A stretch of DNA of 43,760 nucleotides from a virus (IMGVR_UViG_3300009506_000066:1-43760), one strand, 5' to 3'. Shown: positions 13,886 through 21,009, counted from the stretch's first letter. The notes: generated from the letters alone by a model not told the origin. Numbers and translations: made by a program.

Positions 13886-13974
13886 AGAGTTAACCCGAAG
13901 GGCATTAAAATATAAGCTCAGGTATATATATAGTAAGATAGAGCCTCCGGAGCTTAAGAGCTATAGGAGATACG
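13886..13974 (+). promoter_or_regulatory. Leader with competing hairpins before the gene at 13975
   Basis: AAGCTC (13914-13919) can pair with GAGCTT (13950-13955), or its GCTC with GAGC (13941-13944). CTCC (13945-13948) can pair with the GGAG of the ribosome site (13966-13969), and AGCT-TAAG-AGCT (13951-13962) can fold alone. These exclude one another, so the ribosome site could be open or closed. No terminator T-run is present. Confidence 0.35.
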
Positions 13975-14199
13975 ATGAAAGACTTAGTCTACAAGGTACG
14001 TGACAAAAACACAAACCTGTTTTTAACAGGCAGGGGTTATTACCCACAATGGACCGAGAGAGGCAGGGTATACACCACAGTTTGGGCATGCAGGGCAGCA
14101 ATGAAGTTGCGTGATTTGTATGATCGTGGTAAAATTAAACCCGAAATAGTTGAGTTTGAGCTGGTACCCACAGGAGAAAAGTATAATGTCGATGCTTGA
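13975..14199 (+). CDS. Hypothetical protein, 74 aa
   Basis: First gene after the noncoding region, with ATAGGAGATACG before the ATG. The product is basic and aromatic (LVYKVRDKNTNLFLTGRGYY, then WTERGRVYTTVWACRAAMKL) and ends in an acidic segment. This pattern of a short beta-hairpin followed by a helix is seen in many small phage proteins without known function. It overlaps the next gene by 14 bases. Confidence 0.72.
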   Translation: MKDLVYKVRDKNTNLFLTGRGYYPQWTERGRVYTTVWACRAAMKLRDLYDRGKIKPEIVEFELVPTGEKYNVDA

Positions 14200-14380
14200 C
14201 TTGTTTCGCAGAAAGACGGATTTTGAAAAAGTAGCAAAGGAAATGAGCCCGGATAAAAGTTATATCCTGGTCATACCGGAAGGTATGGACCCCGTTGATC
14301 TGATCAAAACCACATGGTTCGATGACAAAAATGTCTTTATTGTGCAAGCAAATAAACTAACTCTCCTGGAGCTCGGATGA
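14186..14380 (+). CDS. Hypothetical protein, 64 aa
   Basis: Starts at ATG 14186 after CAGGAGAAAAG, inside the end of the preceding gene; the frame is open to 14150 but without a ribosome site there. It has a basic helix (MLDLFRRKTDFEKVAKEM), then a beta strand (SYILVIPEG) and a final strand/helix. It is coupled by ATGA to the next gene. No family recognised. Confidence 0.68.
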   Translation: MSMLDLFRRKTDFEKVAKEMSPDKSYILVIPEGMDPVDLIKTTWFDDKNVFIVQANKLTLLELG

Positions 14381-14973
14381 TACTAAAAGACTATCTACGC
14401 AAAGTTTACAAAGAATATGGTTGGTTCGAGATCTCAGACGCTATGCTCGAGATCTATCCCGATCAAGAAGGAAACATCGACGGTTACGCTGAGGCGCTGA
14501 CCGAGTTGTTGAATACAGACCCCCTAGAAAAAGAACCGCATATGACCATCTATGTTGAGATGGTAACAGAGCCCTACCAGCAAGAGGACGGTACTATAGA
14601 AGAAGAGACCTATGGGCATGTTTTTGGTCGCAACGGTAACACCCGGCGAGATGTATACTCGGAAGATGGCATACCGATAGACAACTTTAATGACGAGTTT
14701 TTAGACCAGGAGGAATCTTATGCGATAGAGTTGACACCATGGGATGAATGCCTGGGGATGTCTGTTGAATCGTCCCTGGGTCCGCTAGAAACTGTTGCTC
14801 ACATACTCTGGGAGTTGACCTTCTTTGGTTACTCTAATGAGTCCGTACAAAAGAAAGCGAACGATCTGTTATCCCAGTACGATGAGGCACGAGAAGCTTT
14901 CGAGTCCGGTGATACAGAAAGGTTCGCCCCTATCGATGATATCTTAGGAGAAAATGATGATAACTCAGCGTGA
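14377..14973 (+). CDS. Acidic hypothetical protein, 198 aa
   Basis: Starts in an ATGA overlap with CTGGAGCTCGG upstream. It is acidic and soluble: an N-terminal helix (LKDYLRKVYKEYGWFEISD), a beta-rich middle with YVEMVTEP and ETYGHVFGRNG, and a C-terminal helical part (ETVAHILWELTFFGYSNES). The last segment resembles a conserved phage domain of unknown function that I cannot name with confidence. It overlaps the following gene by 20 bases. Confidence 0.72.
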   Translation: MILKDYLRKVYKEYGWFEISDAMLEIYPDQEGNIDGYAEALTELLNTDPLEKEPHMTIYVEMVTEPYQQEDGTIEEETYGHVFGRNGNTRRDVYSEDGIPIDNFNDEFLDQEESYAIELTPWDECLGMSVESSLGPLETVAHILWELTFFGYSNESVQKKANDLLSQYDEAREAFESGDTERFAPIDDILGENDDNSA

Positions 14974-15313
14974 GCTGGACTTAGTTTTTTTGGCTAACAT
15001 GGTTCCAAACTTAAAGAAAGACCAGCTGTTCGATGTGCTTGTTGCTAAGGCCATCCAGGTGATTGGAGAGGAGATATATGGACTGACGAAGCTGGGGCTC
15101 TTCAAGCCCTATGTTGATGAGAAAGGTCAGGTTATGGTTATTGGGCAGTATGGAGAACCAAGAGCCCTATCTGATCTTGTGGTAGAGGTGTTGCAAGACA
15201 CCAGCATATCCGTGTTTGCAGACGGACCGAGTGTGGATGAAATGACAGACGAAGAGATCAAGGAGCTAATAGATGCGAATACAGAAGGATTCGAAAAAGA
15301 GATTCTTCATTGA
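14954..15313 (+). CDS. Hypothetical protein, 119 aa
   Basis: Two adjacent ATGs (14954, 14957) follow AGGAGAAA. The protein is helical at the N-terminus (TQRELDLVFLANMVPNLKK, then LFDVLVAKAIQVIGEEIYG), with a small beta part (KGQVMVIGQYGEPRALSD) and an acidic C-terminus (DEMTDEEIKELID). It overlaps the exonuclease start by 41 bases. No catalytic motif or known family is seen. Confidence 0.7.
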   Translation: MMITQRELDLVFLANMVPNLKKDQLFDVLVAKAIQVIGEEIYGLTKLGLFKPYVDEKGQVMVIGQYGEPRALSDLVVEVLQDTSISVFADGPSVDEMTDEEIKELIDANTEGFEKEILH

Positions 15314-15869
15314 TTTGGAGACAAGTGGGCTAGAGCCCACAGAGGGGGCAGTTATCCTGCAGATAGGCTGCTTGACAGACGACCCCGAAGACGGCGAGTT
15401 TAGTATGACTATCTTGCCGACGAATGAGCAGTACGTAAAGGCATCCCCAAAGGCGATCGAAGTAAACGGTCTTACCTGGGAAGTACTCCAGGAGAAAGGC
15501 AAATCCTTTGAGGAAGTTAAAGAAGAGTTTTTGCGTTATCTTGCCCGCTGCGGTATTGATGGGTGCGTTCTTGTAGGGCAAAACCCAACCTTTGACATGA
15601 AGTTTTTAAGGTTCTTTATGCAGGGTGAGATGGATTATCTTGGGGTGCCTTATGACAGGCCCGTAGATGTCCGTAATATGTACTCAGAAGCTATCCGCAG
15701 GAACCTTGTAAAGCCTACAGAGCAGGGCCGTGCTGGGCACGTAATATCCAGGATGATCGGAGTAGAGGAAGAACCAAAAGTGCACGATGCCCTCGAAGGG
15801 GCCAAGGTGGTAAAGAGAAACTACGATAAGTTAAAGGTATTACTCTCTTCTGCACCACGTCTTGGATAA
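15273..15869 (+). CDS. DEDD-family 3'-5' exonuclease (DnaQ/RNase T-like)
   Basis: 198 residues. ExoI is FFIDLETSG (Asp14, Glu16), ExoII is VLVGQNPTFDMKF (Asp105 region), and ExoIII includes VHDALEGAKVV, giving the DEDDh set with His before the last Asp. Such enzymes trim 3' ends of DNA or RNA; phage members serve as proofreading subunits or RNA-processing exonucleases. The start overlaps the preceding gene by 41 bases but has AGGAGCTAATAG directly upstream. A phage polymerase is not in this window, so its partner is unknown. Confidence 0.88.
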   Translation: MRIQKDSKKRFFIDLETSGLEPTEGAVILQIGCLTDDPEDGEFSMTILPTNEQYVKASPKAIEVNGLTWEVLQEKGKSFEEVKEEFLRYLARCGIDGCVLVGQNPTFDMKFLRFFMQGEMDYLGVPYDRPVDVRNMYSEAIRRNLVKPTEQGRAGHVISRMIGVEEEPKVHDALEGAKVVKRNYDKLKVLLSSAPRLG

Positions 15870-15872
15870 CCC

Positions 15873-15901
15873 TTGACACCATTTCCAACCTATAGTATAA
15901 T
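15873..15901 (+). promoter_or_regulatory. Consensus promoter for the 15986-19028 operon
   Basis: TTGACA (15873-15878), 17-base spacer, TATAAT (15896-15901), four bases after the exonuclease stop. It should drive the genes up to the terminator at 19028-19060. The transcript begins with the structured leader at 15917-15975. Confidence 0.87.
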
Positions 15902-15916
15902 AGAGTTACATGTTGA

Positions 15917-15975
15917 ACCTCCTTAGCGGATGGGGGCAGGGGTTTGCGAGGCCTCTGCCCCCGGACCACGGAGGT
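15917..15975 (+). promoter_or_regulatory. Structured leader with anti-Shine-Dalgarno sequence and GC hairpin
   Basis: 15917-15925 reads ACCTCCTTA, the 3'-terminal sequence of bacterial 16S rRNA. Its ACCTCC can pair with GGAGGT at 15970-15975, just before the AGGAG and ATG 15986. Between them lies an 11-bp hairpin (15932-15942 with 15952-15962, one G-U pair, 9-base loop). No T-run follows, so it is not a terminator. The arrangement would hide part of the ribosome site and suggests translational control of the membrane protein at 15986. Confidence 0.65.
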
Positions 15976-15985
15976 AGGAGATTGG

Positions 15986-16249
15986 ATGTCGGATAACCGA
16001 TTTGGGTTTATTGTGCAAGATCATAAAAACATGGCGACATGTTTAGACACCATGAGTATAATTACGATTATTATAATCGTGTTTAATCTCACTGTCGGTT
16101 CCTGGTCTATTCAGTACTTATCTACCCAATACTTTGGCACAGTAATAAACAATATACTGGCCCTGGTGTTGGGTTTTTTCTTGGGAACCCCGGCTGCTTT
16201 ACTTGCTGCGTTTACCTGGGTATTGGTTAAGTTGTCGGAGATTCTATAA
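15986..16249 (+). CDS. Small two-TM membrane protein
   Basis: 87 residues from ATG 15986; the upstream open frame lies inside the leader hairpin. After a short polar N-terminus (MSDNRFGFIVQDHKNMATC) come two hydrophobic spans, SIITIIIIVFNLTVG and NNILALVLGFFLGTP continuing to the end. Its translation seems to be guarded by the leader. Small inner-membrane proteins in phage middle regions may affect superinfection or host membrane function, but nothing here proves that. The stop overlaps the next start. Confidence 0.75.
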   Translation: MSDNRFGFIVQDHKNMATCLDTMSIITIIIIVFNLTVGSWSIQYLSTQYFGTVINNILALVLGFFLGTPAALLAAFTWVLVKLSEIL

Positions 16250-16551
16250 TGGCGCATGTTGGAGAGCAAATTAAAGTACTGATGCAAACAGCAGATGGTA
16301 TTGTTCATGATATATCTGGTTATGTATCTGAGTTTTCTATAACCCAGAATATTGACGGTATGACCTATGTTGATACACGTATTGTAGGATCAGGAGGGTA
16401 TAACAGGTTTCTTAGTGATGAGTGGGAATCTGAAGTATCCGAAAAGAAAAGTAAAAAAGAGTGGGAGTGCGATTGGTGCCACTCTCCGAATGTATGGAGG
16501 GACAGGCATTGTACCCAGTGTGGTGGTATCAGGAGTTTTATATATGGTTAA
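16249..16551 (+). CDS. Hypothetical protein with C-terminal zinc ribbon
   Basis: 100 residues with GGAGATTCTATA before the ATG. The N-terminal half is beta-rich (IKVLMQTADGIVHDISGYV, then SEFSITQNIDGMTYVDTRIV). The C-terminal part has CDWCHSPNVWRDRHCTQCGG, four Cys in RanBP2-like zinc-ribbon spacing with a Trp and Asn. Such ribbons bind RNA or protein. It overlaps the DNA methyltransferase start by 8 bases. Function unknown. Confidence 0.7.
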   Translation: MAHVGEQIKVLMQTADGIVHDISGYVSEFSITQNIDGMTYVDTRIVGSGGYNRFLSDEWESEVSEKKSKKEWECDWCHSPNVWRDRHCTQCGGIRSFIYG

Positions 16552-17377
16552 AACCGAAACATACCAGGGGGATTGTGTGGATGTTCTCCAGATCTTCGGT
16601 GAGAACAAGTTTGACTTGACTGTTACCAGCCCACCCTACGATGCCATTAGAGATTATGGCAAAGATTGGGACCTGGACCTGGGTGCTCTCGGTGATCAAC
16701 TATACCGGGTAACTAAGCCCGGTGGTTGGGTTACAATGGTCATCCAGGATGGCACAAAGGACAGAAAGAAGTCCGTAACAACATTTAAGACTGCTGTAGA
16801 TTGGGTAGATAGGGTAGGATTTAACCTATTTGAAACTGTGATTTATCAGAGACATGGTAAGCCTGGAAACTGGTGGACCAAGAGGTTCCGGGTTGACCAT
16901 GAGTATATTCTGATCTTCTTTAAGGGTGATAAGCCGGGATACTTTAATAAGGATCCCCTCAAGATCCCGGCACTACACGCTGGGAAGGTGTGGAGTGGAA
17001 CGCAGAGAAAGACGAATGGAGACTTAATCCCCATAGAGCCAACTGAGCAGAAGGCTCTCAAGTGTAGGGGCACGATCTGGCCCTACAGCACCTCCAATAG
17101 TGAAGGGGATAAGTTGAAGCTGCAGCACCCCGCTACCTTCCCAGACGCTCTTGCCCGTGACCTGATATTGTGTTTCAGTCCTCCTGGGGGATTGGTGTTA
17201 GACCCGCTCGCTGGTTCTGGGACAGTGGGTGTAGAATGCATACGACAGGGTCGAGATTTTATTGGTATAGAAATCTCCCAGGAGTACTGCGACATAATGG
17301 GTCAACGGTTACATATTGCTGGAAAGAACGCATACAATGGTGGCTGGCCCGGAGGCTGGGTTCAGGAGAGTTTTTAG
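16544..17377 (+). CDS. DNA methyltransferase, N4-cytosine/N6-adenine beta class
   Basis: 277 residues from ATG 16544. The order is catalytic motif IV first (TVTSPPYDAIRDYG, about 27-40) and SAM-binding motif I last (LVLDPLAGSGTVGVEC, then FIGIEIS), which defines the beta group. TSPPY favours N4-cytosine or N6-adenine as target. Phages use such orphan methylases to shield DNA from host restriction. No cognate restriction gene is adjacent. The upstream frame is open to 16415 but overlaps the preceding gene and lacks a ribosome site. The stop overlaps the next GTG start by one base (TAGTG). Confidence 0.88.
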   Translation: MVKTETYQGDCVDVLQIFGENKFDLTVTSPPYDAIRDYGKDWDLDLGALGDQLYRVTKPGGWVTMVIQDGTKDRKKSVTTFKTAVDWVDRVGFNLFETVIYQRHGKPGNWWTKRFRVDHEYILIFFKGDKPGYFNKDPLKIPALHAGKVWSGTQRKTNGDLIPIEPTEQKALKCRGTIWPYSTSNSEGDKLKLQHPATFPDALARDLILCFSPPGGLVLDPLAGSGTVGVECIRQGRDFIGIEISQEYCDIMGQRLHIAGKNAYNGGWPGGWVQESF

Positions 17378-17832
17378 TGGAAGGCCAGTACCACCCAACG
17401 CAGCACTTATGTCTAGCATGTGCTGGTAAGACGATTACCTGGACATTTGCAATATGCTCGGACTGTGAGAAAGTGTATGGTACAAACAAAGACTGGCCCG
17501 AGTGGTTGAGATTTTCTTGGAGAGATGAGCTTAGACGTAGGAGACTTATTAAATCAATAAATGACAACAACATAGTGATCACATATGGGTACCTGGAAGA
17601 TGTCCTGGGGTTTGTCTCTGATGGGAAACCTTTTATGTTTTCTAATAGAAACCACGAGAGGATGATTAATAACGAGATACTACTTGAGTGGTTAGATTCC
17701 TTGTCTTCTGTACAGAGAGTAGAGATTGTTATGTATATGTTTGGGTACAAACAAGAGCAGATATCAAAAATAACTGGTCAAACGAGGGCCACTGTTGCGT
17801 TACATCTTTCTAAGTTGAAGGAGTTGTTTTGA
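17377..17832 (+). CDS. Fused zinc-ribbon / sigma-region-4-like HTH regulator
   Basis: GTG 17377 follows CAGGAG by nine bases. The 151-residue product has an N-terminal zinc ribbon (LCLACAGKTITWTFAICSDC) with a WPEWLRFSWRDELRRRR helix, a linker, and a C-terminal HTH (SSVQRVEIVMYMFGYKQEQ, then KITGQTRATVALHLSKLKEL). The ribbon is paralogous to the protein at 10100 and the HTH resembles the protein at 9892, but here they are one chain and in reversed order. It probably binds DNA or RNA polymerase as a transcription regulator; serving the recurrent late motif is an attractive but untested idea. Confidence 0.75.
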   Translation: MEGQYHPTQHLCLACAGKTITWTFAICSDCEKVYGTNKDWPEWLRFSWRDELRRRRLIKSINDNNIVITYGYLEDVLGFVSDGKPFMFSNRNHERMINNEILLEWLDSLSSVQRVEIVMYMFGYKQEQISKITGQTRATVALHLSKLKELF

Positions 17833-18036
17833 ATGAAACCTGATACTATTCATAAAACTTTGTCTGCCGTATTGGAGAGTATAACCCAACTATACATGGA
17901 TGAAAAGATAAATGAGCAGGAATATGATCGCCTTATGGTTGACCATGAGGAGGTATTATCCCTTCTAAGGATAGCTTATAGAAGGGTTTTAAGACTCCAG
18001 GCGGAAGTGATATACTTGGAGGACAAAAATGAGTAA
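17833..18036 (+). CDS. Small coiled-coil-like protein
   Basis: 67 residues, starting one base after the regulator's stop, with GGAG upstream inside that gene. Two amphipathic helices are evident (HKTLSAVLESITQLYMDEK, then YDRLMVDHEEVLSLLRIAYR), ending in a leucine-patterned helix (VLRLQAEVIYLEDKNE). It may dimerise or bind the adjacent regulator; no family recognised. It overlaps the next gene by 8 bases. Confidence 0.68.
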   Translation: MKPDTIHKTLSAVLESITQLYMDEKINEQEYDRLMVDHEEVLSLLRIAYRRVLRLQAEVIYLEDKNE

Positions 18037-18319
18037 AGTAGTCTGGAAGTACCAGTTTGGGATGCGATCTGATAGGTCTGTATTTTCTATGCCAAGAGGG
18101 GCGATTATTCGAAGGGCTGCTATGCAGGGTGGAAAGATTACACTATGGGCAGAAGTAGCACCAGACCCGGTGGACGGTCCACATACGGAGTATGAGCAAA
18201 GATATTTTATAATTATCCCTACAGGAATACACTGGTACTCAGATCTTACCTATATAGATACCGTATTTGACGGAGAGTATGTTTGGCACATTTATGAATC
18301 GAAAGGAGAACCACAATGA
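18029..18319 (+). CDS. DUF7352-like small beta protein
   Basis: 96 residues with TTGGAGGACAAAA before ATG. The pattern VWKYQF...SVFSMPRGAIIRRAAMQGG, then ITLWAEVAP and HWYSDLTYIDTVF, is that of a widespread small phage/bacterial domain of unknown function: W-K-Y near the start, M-P-x-G-A, and L-W-A-x-V. I name the family from memory of its pattern. It is coupled by ATGA to the next gene. Confidence 0.72.
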   Translation: MSKVVWKYQFGMRSDRSVFSMPRGAIIRRAAMQGGKITLWAEVAPDPVDGPHTEYEQRYFIIIPTGIHWYSDLTYIDTVFDGEYVWHIYESKGEPQ

Positions 18320-18636
18320 CAATTTCACTGGTTGATTTTTTACCCGAGTTTTTTGAGGCCTTTACAGAAAGGATTACTCAAGATCAGGAACGATGGGGAA
18401 ACGAATGGTTGCGTAGGCCCATAGTAGCAACAAAAAAATGGGACAGTCAGGACGATCGGATATTCTCAAGATTCGATGAATACTTCGAGGCATTCTTCAA
18501 TGATGGTGTTCCCATTAACCAGGAGACATGGCTGCGTATTATAGGCAACGCCTTTATAGCCTGGGTACGTCTGAACCATCCAGAGTTGTTCCCATACGGA
18601 GGAACATTATCGGAAGAGGAGATCGATAAACTATGA
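18316..18636 (+). CDS. Hypothetical helical protein, 106 aa
   Basis: GAAAGGAG precedes the ATG. The protein reads as mostly helical: FLPEFFEAFTERITQDQERW, then RFDEYFEAFFNDGVPINQ, then WLRIIGNAFIAWVRLNHPEL. The E-R-x-x-Q-D-Q-E-R-W-G and W-L-R-I-x-G-x-A-x-I patterns occur in small phage proteins related in outline to MazG-type domains, but catalytic acidic pairs are not clear. It is coupled to the deoxyribosyltransferase-like gene by ATGA, which hints at nucleotide metabolism. Confidence 0.66.
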   Translation: MTISLVDFLPEFFEAFTERITQDQERWGNEWLRRPIVATKKWDSQDDRIFSRFDEYFEAFFNDGVPINQETWLRIIGNAFIAWVRLNHPELFPYGGTLSEEEIDKL

Positions 18637-19028
18637 AAGTCTACCTCTCCGGTGGAATGCGTGGTGACTTTGATTGGCAGCACCATGTAATGTCCCAATT
18701 TCGCACCATACAGTTTTTCAATCCCAGGACCCATGGACTGAAGTACTCAGATGAATATACATTCTGGGATCTTACAGCAATAGAAAAATGTGACCTGCTG
18801 TTCGCTTACCTGGAGACTGGTAATCCTAGTGGTATAGGAATGGCAGCCGAGATTGGGTATGCTAAGGGCCTGGGCAAGAAGGTAATCTTTTGTGAGGAAG
18901 AGGGTGGACGAGAAGATGGAAGATATTGGCACTTCATTGCTGAGATGTCGGATGTTTATTGCCTATCACTTGAACAGGGCATAGACCTGTTGTCCACTAC
19001 TGCTAGGCTGTACAAAGACCCTCAATAA
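18633..19028 (+). CDS. Nucleoside 2-deoxyribosyltransferase-like protein
   Basis: 131 residues. The start MKVYLSGGMRGDFDW, the FFNPRTH strand, WDLTAIEKCDLLFAYL and SGIGMAAEIGYAKGLGKKVI are the conserved steps of this family, in which the Glu of AAEIGYA is the usual nucleophile. Family members swap or hydrolyse bases on deoxynucleosides or nucleotides; some phage relatives help make modified nucleotides or hydrolyse dNMPs. GGAAGAGGAGATC lies upstream. Last gene of its operon, ended by a terminator. The exact substrate is unknown. Confidence 0.8.
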   Translation: MKVYLSGGMRGDFDWQHHVMSQFRTIQFFNPRTHGLKYSDEYTFWDLTAIEKCDLLFAYLETGNPSGIGMAAEIGYAKGLGKKVIFCEEEGGREDGRYWHFIAEMSDVYCLSLEQGIDLLSTTARLYKDPQ

Positions 19029-19060
19029 GCCCAGATCAAAAATCTAGGCTCTTTTCTTTT
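19028..19060 (+). terminator. Rho-independent terminator
   Basis: AGCC-c-AGAT / ATCT-a-GGCT stem (19028-19036 with 19042-19050, one internal mismatch) with a CAAAA loop, followed by CTTTTCTTTT. It ends the 15986-19028 operon and directly precedes the recurrent motif before the portal gene. Confidence 0.85.
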
Positions 19061-19068
19061 CCAATACA

Positions 19069-19084
19069 AAATCAATTGTAGATA
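19069..19084 (+). promoter_or_regulatory. Copy of the recurrent motif before the portal gene
   Basis: AAATCAATTGTAGATA, nine bases after the terminator T-tract and 30 bases before the portal GTG. It shares ATTGTAGATA with copies at 23905 and 43665. Transcription must restart here for the head genes, so this is the best single case for the motif being a promoter. Confidence 0.65.
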
Positions 19085-19114
19085 TTAGGGTTGCTCTGTC
19101 TCGAGGAGGGATTA

Positions 19115-20755
19115 GTGGCAGATTTTGCGTATAAAATAAGGAACAGAAACCGACCAGTTGATAGTAAGAAGCTCAGTGTAATAAAGGAATATGACAGGGG
19201 CACTATAACAATCGGTAATCAGAAAATAAGGCTCGAGGATCTCAATCCTACCGTACAAAGGTTCAATGAGTTTTGGGAGCTTATGGCAGCAATAAAGCAG
19301 CATGGTTACTTACGTGCTGCTATTAGTGTTGTAGGTAAGAGCGCAGTAGGTTCATGGTGGTATCTTGCTAAGAATGCTGAGGCTCGTACAGAGCCCCCAG
19401 ACCTCCAGCGCAGGAGACTGATGGACTTCTATTCCTTTAAGAATAAGGATTGGACCAACATCAAAGACTACCAAAATTTCGCCAGCAAGCTTATGATTGC
19501 TGTCATGTACTTGAGGTATTTCGGACAGGCAGGGTTTCAAATATTAAGGGATGGAAACGATCGCCCAGTTGGTATGGATTTTCTACCAGGGATGTTAGTC
19601 CCTAATGTAGACGCAACTGGAAATTTCAAGAGTAACGGCCCTGCTTTCGTGCAGTTTCCCACATCCGATCCTATGACACAAGTACATTTTAGTAACCCAA
19701 GGGATATAGTGTATCTGACTAATCCAGACTTTGAAGGGTCTCCCTTGGGTGGTACAGATATCAGGTCTATCGCAGACCTTACATTACCTCTGGATTTCTA
19801 TCTGATGACCGCTGCCAGGGAATATATGAAGAACCGTGATAAGCCAGAAGTGGTTTACATGCTTTCGGAAGATATCTCTGACGAGGGGTTTGATCAGTTT
19901 GTACAGGAAATCCAGGCCCGGCACGGTGGGGCGTCTAACGCTGGAAGAAGTGCAATAGCTGTACAGGGTGAGTTTGACGTAAAAGAGTTACGTCCTCTTC
20001 CGGATGCACTACCTTACCAGGAATCTAGGTCCCAGGCCCGGGAAGAAGAGCTTGCCGTAACAGGCGTTAGCGGTACCAAACTTGGACTTACTGATAGTTT
20101 GTCCAGCGCCAACATGCGAGAATCCCGTAGAGAGTATCACGAGACACAGATGGTGCCCCTCTTCAAGTTGATTGAGGAAGGGTTCTTCGACCAGATCCAT
20201 GAGCGGGAGTTTGGCATTGATGGTTGGGAGTTTAAATTTAATACCCCAGATTTCCTTACCCAGGTGGAGAAGGCTACGGTCCATATGAGATACTACAATA
20301 TGGGGGTACTGAATCCAAACGAGATCAGGGACGATATCGGTAAGGAAGACAGGGAAGGGGGAGACCTGTTTATAGATGAGTTGGAGGAAAAACAACGGGA
20401 AGAGGCCCAGGGCAGCGAGCCTGGAGGGCGTGAAGATAACCCGGATTCTCCTTCTAATACTGGTGAGCCAACACTGGATGACCAGGATCCGCCTCGTGGG
20501 GATAACCACGATGATGAGACCCGGCAGGATAGTGCACTGGTAGCAGGTGTTGTGAAAGAGCTGGAGACTTGGTGGAGGTTTGCCAAGAAACGTGTAAAGG
20601 GGGGAAAGCCCGTTAGGAAGTTTAATCCTGATGTGCTGCCAATTGACATAGCCGATCTTATACATTACGAGCTCACTTCTGCAAAGACACCCGAACAGGT
20701 TGACTACATATTTCAATCGGCATTAGGGACGGTATATGAGCTATGGGAAAAGTAG
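19115..20755 (+). CDS. Portal protein
   Basis: 546 residues from GTG 19115, which has GAGGAGGG five bases upstream; the TTG at 19091 lies too close to the motif. The order after terminase, the YLRAAISVVGKSAVGSWWYL segment, VYLTNPDFEGSPLGGTDI and the long helical stem (AAREYMKNRDKPEVVYMLSE) are characteristic of phage portal proteins, which form the dodecameric DNA gate at one capsid vertex. The C-terminal region is acidic and disordered (EEAQGSEPGGREDNPDSP), then ends with a helical segment. It overlaps the next gene by 13 bases. Confidence 0.85.
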   Translation: MADFAYKIRNRNRPVDSKKLSVIKEYDRGTITIGNQKIRLEDLNPTVQRFNEFWELMAAIKQHGYLRAAISVVGKSAVGSWWYLAKNAEARTEPPDLQRRRLMDFYSFKNKDWTNIKDYQNFASKLMIAVMYLRYFGQAGFQILRDGNDRPVGMDFLPGMLVPNVDATGNFKSNGPAFVQFPTSDPMTQVHFSNPRDIVYLTNPDFEGSPLGGTDIRSIADLTLPLDFYLMTAAREYMKNRDKPEVVYMLSEDISDEGFDQFVQEIQARHGGASNAGRSAIAVQGEFDVKELRPLPDALPYQESRSQAREEELAVTGVSGTKLGLTDSLSSANMRESRREYHETQMVPLFKLIEEGFFDQIHEREFGIDGWEFKFNTPDFLTQVEKATVHMRYYNMGVLNPNEIRDDIGKEDREGGDLFIDELEEKQREEAQGSEPGGREDNPDSPSNTGEPTLDDQDPPRGDNHDDETRQDSALVAGVVKELETWWRFAKKRVKGGKPVRKFNPDVLPIDIADLIHYELTSAKTPEQVDYIFQSALGTVYELWEK

Positions 20756-21009
20756 AATGGATGTGTGTGGACTGTGGGTATATCCTGGGTAAGGTCCTAG
20801 GTGGAGAGTTACACCCAGATGTTCCAGGCGCACAACTGAGGACGAATGGCCCCAATCTTGTTGTGACTTGCCCGGAATGCAGCAGAGTAAAAGTGTGGTA
20901 TACAGCAGACCCATTAGTGCGGTCAGTATACCAACTTACGGATGCTATCGCATCTGTTGCTGCTCGAGCAATGGTAAATGAGATGGGGAAGAAAATGCAT
21001 GAGAAATAG
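20743..21009 (+). CDS. Small zinc-ribbon protein
   Basis: 88 residues overlapping the portal end. CVDCGYILGK and CPECSRVKVW form a four-Cys zinc ribbon about 35 residues apart, followed by a helix (SVYQLTDAIASVAARAMVNE). Its ribosome site is weak, so it may depend on translation of the portal gene. Zinc-ribbon proteins lie beside the portal in some phages, but no role is established here. Confidence 0.7.
   Translation: MGKVEWMCVDCGYILGKVLGGELHPDVPGAQLRTNGPNLVVTCPECSRVKVWYTADPLVRSVYQLTDAIASVAARAMVNEMGKKMHEK

Noticed and set aside
15917-15925. ACCTCCTTA as a fragment of a 16S rRNA gene
   Set aside because: Only nine bases match, without the conserved upstream 16S sequence; it is better explained as an anti-Shine-Dalgarno leader element.
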